This document shows, one piece after another, positions 60,801-64,000 of a stretch of 64,000 bases of DNA (position 1 is the stretch's first letter; each line of letters begins with the position of its first letter). The position numbers and the translations under genes are program-made. The stretch spans positions 186,001-250,000 of the forward strand of contig NZ_JBFMKQ010000001.1 of NCBI RefSeq assembly GCF_040786285.1, written 5' to 3'. Source of the stretch: Aquimarina sp040786285. GTDB taxonomy: Bacteria; Bacteroidota; Bacteroidia; Flavobacteriales; Flavobacteriaceae. Below the pieces are notes generated by a model. That model was not told where the DNA came from. It worked only from the letters and a program-made list of their open reading frames with translations, and did not search any database.

Positions 60801-62204
60801 TTAGTTTAAAATAATCCCTTCTTTCTGTAACTCCTGTCGTATTGCAGTTTCCAGACTTTGTTGGATGATTGTTTTTTCTTTGTTCGTTACGGCTTGTAGC
60901 GTACATTTACGTACTACATTCATCATCAATCCGCCAGAGATTTCATAGTTTTCGGCGATATGCCATAGATCTGAGTTTTCATCTAGTGGTAATTTCTTAG
61001 CAAAGGATTGTTTCCATAATTGATAGCGTTCTTCTACTCCCGGCATGGTAAATTCGATCATCGATTGAAATCGTCGGGTAAAGGCATCGTCTATATTGTC
61101 TTTTAGATTACTTGCCAAAATCACCACTCCTGGGAAATCTTCGATGCGCTGTAATAAATATCCAATCTCCTGGTTTCCATATCGATCATTGGCACTACTT
61201 ACTTGGGTACGTTGCCCAAACAAAGAATCTGCCTCATCAAAAAATAAGATCCAATCGTGTTGTTGTGCCTGATCAAAAACCTTAGCCAGGTTTTTTTCGG
61301 TTTCACCAATGTATTTAGAGACCGTCATACTTAGGTCGATCCTGTAGACTTGCCTGTCTGTACTTTTTCCTAAGATGGCTGCTGCCATACTCTTACCGGT
61401 TCCCGGTGGTCCAAAAAACAGGCTTTTGTATCCCGGTTTTAGTCGTTTGCCCAACTCCAAAGCTTCTAATACCATTTGCCCGTGAGTCACCCAATCCCTG
61501 ATTTCCTGCAAGCTATGTGTTGTGGATCTAGAGACGATGAGATCCTCCCACGATAGCTTGGTATGCAACTGCTGCGCAGGAAAATCAGGGCTGTACACTG
61601 CTTGATAGGGTATGCCGGTAAGGATAGACGATACATATTCATTGGCAATCATCCATATACTGCTTAATAGAGGACTATTTCCTTTGGTTTGAGATACGTT
61701 GATCATCCCTTTTCGGATGGCTACAAAGTTTTCGGTAAGCAACGTGTGGTATTGTAAACGCTTGTTAAGATCTTCTCCAACCAGTAAAAACATGGCTGTT
61801 TCTGCAGTAGGGACTAATCCCAAATGTCCTTCTAATAACAACCCACCAAACTCGCTATAGCGACGATCATAGTCCTTGTTTTTGGTCAATAGTATGTCCA
61901 AAACTTCGGGTTTGATATGAGGAACCAGTGCCAGAATTAATAGTAATCGCTCTTCAAAGTTGAGTTTGTGTTCTTGGATAAAGTTAGCATAGCTACCTTC
62001 TTTATCTACTATATTCGGTGGTGTTAATTCCTTAATAGACTCATACGGTGTTTCTTGTTCGAAATACAGTTCTAAACGTGTTTGCAATACGGCGCTTAGC
62101 CAAGCAAGTTCAGTTTGTAGGACTGCCGCGTTACTACTATTTATGTCTTTAATAGTATTATTATTTGTATGATTTGTTGTTTCTGCAAATGTTGGTTTTT
62201 CCAT
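60801..62204 (-). CDS. AAA+ ATPase of the contractile injection system (Afp15/Pvc15-like)
   Basis: A protein of 467 residues. The N-terminal 240 residues are a helical domain (LERLL-type segments such as FEERLLLILALVPHIKPEVLDILL), and the C-terminal part is an AAA+ module with Walker A GPPGTGKS (265-272), Walker B ILFFDEAD (319-326), sensor I-like VVILASNLKDN, and arginine finger region FTRRFQ. Afp15/Pvc15 ATPases are required for particle assembly or cargo loading. It lies next to a tape-measure-family gene, the usual Afp14-Afp15 order, 234 bp apart. The helical extension and HTH-free C-terminus argue against a regulator role. Confidence 0.92.
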   Translation of the reverse strand: MEKPTFAETTNHTNNNTIKDINSSNAAVLQTELAWLSAVLQTRLELYFEQETPYESIKELTPPNIVDKEGSYANFIQEHKLNFEERLLLILALVPHIKPEVLDILLTKNKDYDRRYSEFGGLLLEGHLGLVPTAETAMFLLVGEDLNKRLQYHTLLTENFVAIRKGMINVSQTKGNSPLLSSIWMIANEYVSSILTGIPYQAVYSPDFPAQQLHTKLSWEDLIVSRSTTHSLQEIRDWVTHGQMVLEALELGKRLKPGYKSLFFGPPGTGKSMAAAILGKSTDRQVYRIDLSMTVSKYIGETEKNLAKVFDQAQQHDWILFFDEADSLFGQRTQVSSANDRYGNQEIGYLLQRIEDFPGVVILASNLKDNIDDAFTRRFQSMIEFTMPGVEERYQLWKQSFAKKLPLDENSDLWHIAENYEISGGLMMNVVRKCTLQAVTNKEKTIIQQSLETAIRQELQKEGIILN

Positions 62205-62276
62205 ATTGCTATTTCTTTTTTTTATTCTATTTCATAATAATCACTTGACTAGACCTGAAAAATCAATCATCTAATA

Positions 62277-62411
62277 CGTCACATCGAGTGTTTTTTGTGT
62301 GGCGATAGCGGAACAAAAAATGTATCGAGATGTAATCTATCTATCAATTTTTAAAAGTGTTCTCGATACAATTTTTCTCCATTTCATTACGAAAAATCAC
62401 TCGAACTGACG
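62277..62411. repeat. Palindromic REP/MITE-like intergenic repeat
   Basis: A 135-bp element fills the gap between the AAA+ gene and the tape-measure gene. Its ends are inverted: CGTCACATCGAGTG (62277-62290) against CACTCGAACTGACG (62398-62411), pairing at 12 of 14 positions. Inside are a perfect 10-bp inverted repeat, TGTATCGAGA (62321-62330) and TCTCGATACA (62361-62370), and an 8-bp one, TTTTTTGT (62291-62298) and ACAAAAAA (62313-62320). I recall similar ATCGAGTG/CTCGATAC palindromes between genes in flavobacterial genomes. It encodes no protein. Confidence 0.65.
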
Positions 62412-62438
62412 ATCTTAATTGTTTTTGATCAATTCCAT

Positions 62439-64000
62439 TTACAACCACTCCACTACAATAATGTCTTGCATCCAGGGGAGCTTCACGGTATGAAAACCCC
62501 AAGGCAATTTTTCTAACGTAACATCATGAGTTTCTCGTTGCACCTGTAATAACCAATGACCATCTCGGGTGCGTAAGGATCCGGGACGACATAGATAGGA
62601 GATTCTAAATCCTTCTATGGATAAGTTTTTCCAATGTGGGCCTTGTCCTATTGCAGCGGTTAGCAGTCCTTCAGCAATTGCTGTTTCTTGATCCGATAGT
62701 GTGATTGGCGATATGACTTCTTCTATAGCGACACCACATAACAATTTGTTTAATGGTAGTGCTCCTTCAAACAGTTCCTGGTCATCTCCTTCACACAGAT
62801 ACTGCAATGCACATATGGCAGTATGACGAGCGGTTTCATTGATAAAGTTTTTATCTTTGATCAACTCCAAATTCTCAAAAAAGCGTTCTAAAAATGGCCA
62901 AAAGAGTACCAATCCTGCATTTTGTATGGGTATAAAATCCGTATCCTCAAAAGGAGAGGACACCTTTTCTATCTCCATTATTGCGGGTTTTGATGCTATC
63001 TCCTGCAGTTCTTTATGTACTCCCTGGAGATAGATTGCCAAGGGTCTTAATACACTATTGGCATCTACCGTTTGCTCTTGTATGTTACCTATATCTTTTA
63101 GTAATTGCACCCATTGCTTTAACATTTTGGCAGGCAACTGATCCAAAAAAGGGTTGTTTATGATAGTGGATAGTTGTCTAAAGAATTCTTGCCATACAGT
63201 ATTTTTAGCTTGCGCCGTTTTATAGCTAGCTACTAAAGATTTGATTTCATAGACATCCTGTGCTTGATGTTTTTTGCTATTTCCTTTTTGATCTATTCCG
63301 AGTACTGCCAACGTACCTTGGAAACATTCTTGTTCGAAGAACTTGACATCTTTATACGTATCAAACTTCTGAAACGCTGTTTTCCAAAATGCAGCCTGTA
63401 TCTTCTGCAATGCAATGCCGTATTTCTTATGAATTCTCTGCTGAAACTTTTCTAAAGTAGGTACTATTTCTTGTACAGGAATATCCGAAACCAGTTGAAG
63501 GGATTGAAGCAGTTGCGCTTCTGTACTTGTATGAACAAAACGTTCTAGCTGCTGGGTATTCCATCTCAATTGTTTTAGCAAGGTGATGAAAGTGGTGTTC
63601 GGTTTTTGCAACAATTCTTCTAATTGCTCCAGAACATATGCTTTGGTTCTGTCCTTTGCCCACCATGGTAATATCCCGGTTTTCAGATAATGTGCTACGG
63701 CTCTAAGTGGTGTTTTTTCTTCGGTTTGATTGACTGTGTTTTTTTGTACTACGGCATCAGATTGCTGATATACAGTAAGTACTTCTTGAAGTTTTTCTTG
63801 TAATTCTTCCTCAAAAACAGTTTCAAAATTATCCAAAGATACCTGCCCTAAATCTAATGTAAGTCGATCAATCTGCAACGGTTGATCTCCCGCATTATGA
63901 GCAGTATTATCAAATATGCGGTCCATAACCGTTCTTAACTGATGCCGACACAGCGCACTCAGTTCTTGCTGCACGGCAAAAGCATCTACAGTCGAAGGCA
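62439..64000 (-). CDS. Contractile injection system tape-measure-family protein (Afp14-like), N-terminus beyond the window
   Basis: At least 520 residues, open through the window edge: codons before the internal GTG at 63974 still read like family sequence (DAFAVQQELSALCRHQL), so the true start lies past 64000. The N-terminal part shows LQIDRLTLDLGQVSL, the C-terminal part NAGLVLFWPFLERFFENLELI, TAICALQYLCEGDDQ, LLTAAIGQGPHWKNLSIEGFRISYLCR and LEKLPWGFHTVKLPWMQDIIVVEW. These are the same blocks as in the protein at 15255-16871. Next to the AAA+ gene it occupies the Afp14 position. It would fix the tube length or organise assembly. Confidence 0.88.
   Translation of the reverse strand, partial: PSTVDAFAVQQELSALCRHQLRTVMDRIFDNTAHNAGDQPLQIDRLTLDLGQVSLDNFETVFEEELQEKLQEVLTVYQQSDAVVQKNTVNQTEEKTPLRAVAHYLKTGILPWWAKDRTKAYVLEQLEELLQKPNTTFITLLKQLRWNTQQLERFVHTSTEAQLLQSLQLVSDIPVQEIVPTLEKFQQRIHKKYGIALQKIQAAFWKTAFQKFDTYKDVKFFEQECFQGTLAVLGIDQKGNSKKHQAQDVYEIKSLVASYKTAQAKNTVWQEFFRQLSTIINNPFLDQLPAKMLKQWVQLLKDIGNIQEQTVDANSVLRPLAIYLQGVHKELQEIASKPAIMEIEKVSSPFEDTDFIPIQNAGLVLFWPFLERFFENLELIKDKNFINETARHTAICALQYLCEGDDQELFEGALPLNKLLCGVAIEEVISPITLSDQETAIAEGLLTAAIGQGPHWKNLSIEGFRISYLCRPGSLRTRDGHWLLQVQRETHDVTLEKLPWGFHTVKLPWMQDIIVVEWL

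Overview
The window is AT-rich DNA from a Bacteroidetes bacterium, most likely a marine flavobacterium. The signs are few Shine-Dalgarno sites, TAnnTTTG-type promoter boxes, a decayed type IX secretion sorting domain and the type of gene families present. It is dominated by an extracellular contractile injection system (eCIS, the Afp/PVC/MAC/AlgoCIS class of headless phage-tail-like particles) and its cargo. Almost everything reads on the minus strand, so the biological order runs from high to low coordinates.

Region by region, in transcription order. (1) 64000-60801: a tape-measure-type protein cut by the window edge and the AAA+ ATPase. Two palindromic intergenic elements flank the ATPase gene. 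(2) 60514-51403: four cargo-like proteins sharing one N-terminal DUF4157/eCIS-core module (HEAWH motif) but with unrelated C-termini: a HEMTVH protein, an ADP-ribosyltransferase plus OTU-like protease, a PI3/4-kinase-like domain plus a degenerate OTU-like domain, and a GExH/GxxH (TraB/TIKI/EreA-like) domain. (3) 51308-46944: a small secreted protein, a peptidoglycan amidase without signal peptide, and a four-gene envelope cassette (lipoprotein, multi-pass membrane protein, TM/coiled-coil protein, exported coiled-coil protein). The amidase and the cassette share an upstream motif, and together they look like a lysis or release unit. (4) 46599-38647: a regulatory island with a TPR-LuxR protein, a hydrolase/cyclase-like/AraC fusion, a TPR histidine kinase with NarL-type regulator (plus strand), and a PAS-LuxR regulator. 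(5) 38420-15255: the structural operon: tail terminator/cap, an unknown partner, sheath, two unknown helical Cys-rich proteins, two tube proteins, a 54-residue DUF5908 protein, LysM protein, VgrG-like spike, PAAR tip, gp25, baseplate J, a 2397-residue extended baseplate protein, and a second tape-measure-family protein. (6) 15235-3329: a membrane protein, then two large DUF4157 toxins with PD-(D/E)xK-like C-termini, each followed by an immunity-like gene, then an Lgt-like membrane protein. (7) 3284-1: a vanadium haloperoxidase/PAP2 enzyme, a ParA-type ATPase, and a third class-1 DUF4157 protein whose C-terminal extension is out of frame after a run of nine A.

How it fits together: the structural operon plus ATPase and tape-measure proteins would build the particle. 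The DUF4157 proteins are candidate cargo loaded into it. Two kinds of N-terminal region sort with two gene neighbourhoods: FF/CxxC-acidic regions near the second tape-measure gene, and DNRP/QRKLRS regions near the first tape-measure gene and the ATPase. The immunity-like genes suggest that at least two cargo toxins are dangerous to the producer. The amidase cassette may release particles, and the regulatory island may set when this happens. No CRISPR array, tRNA, rRNA, integrase or transposase was seen, and no obvious Afp13-type tail fibre.
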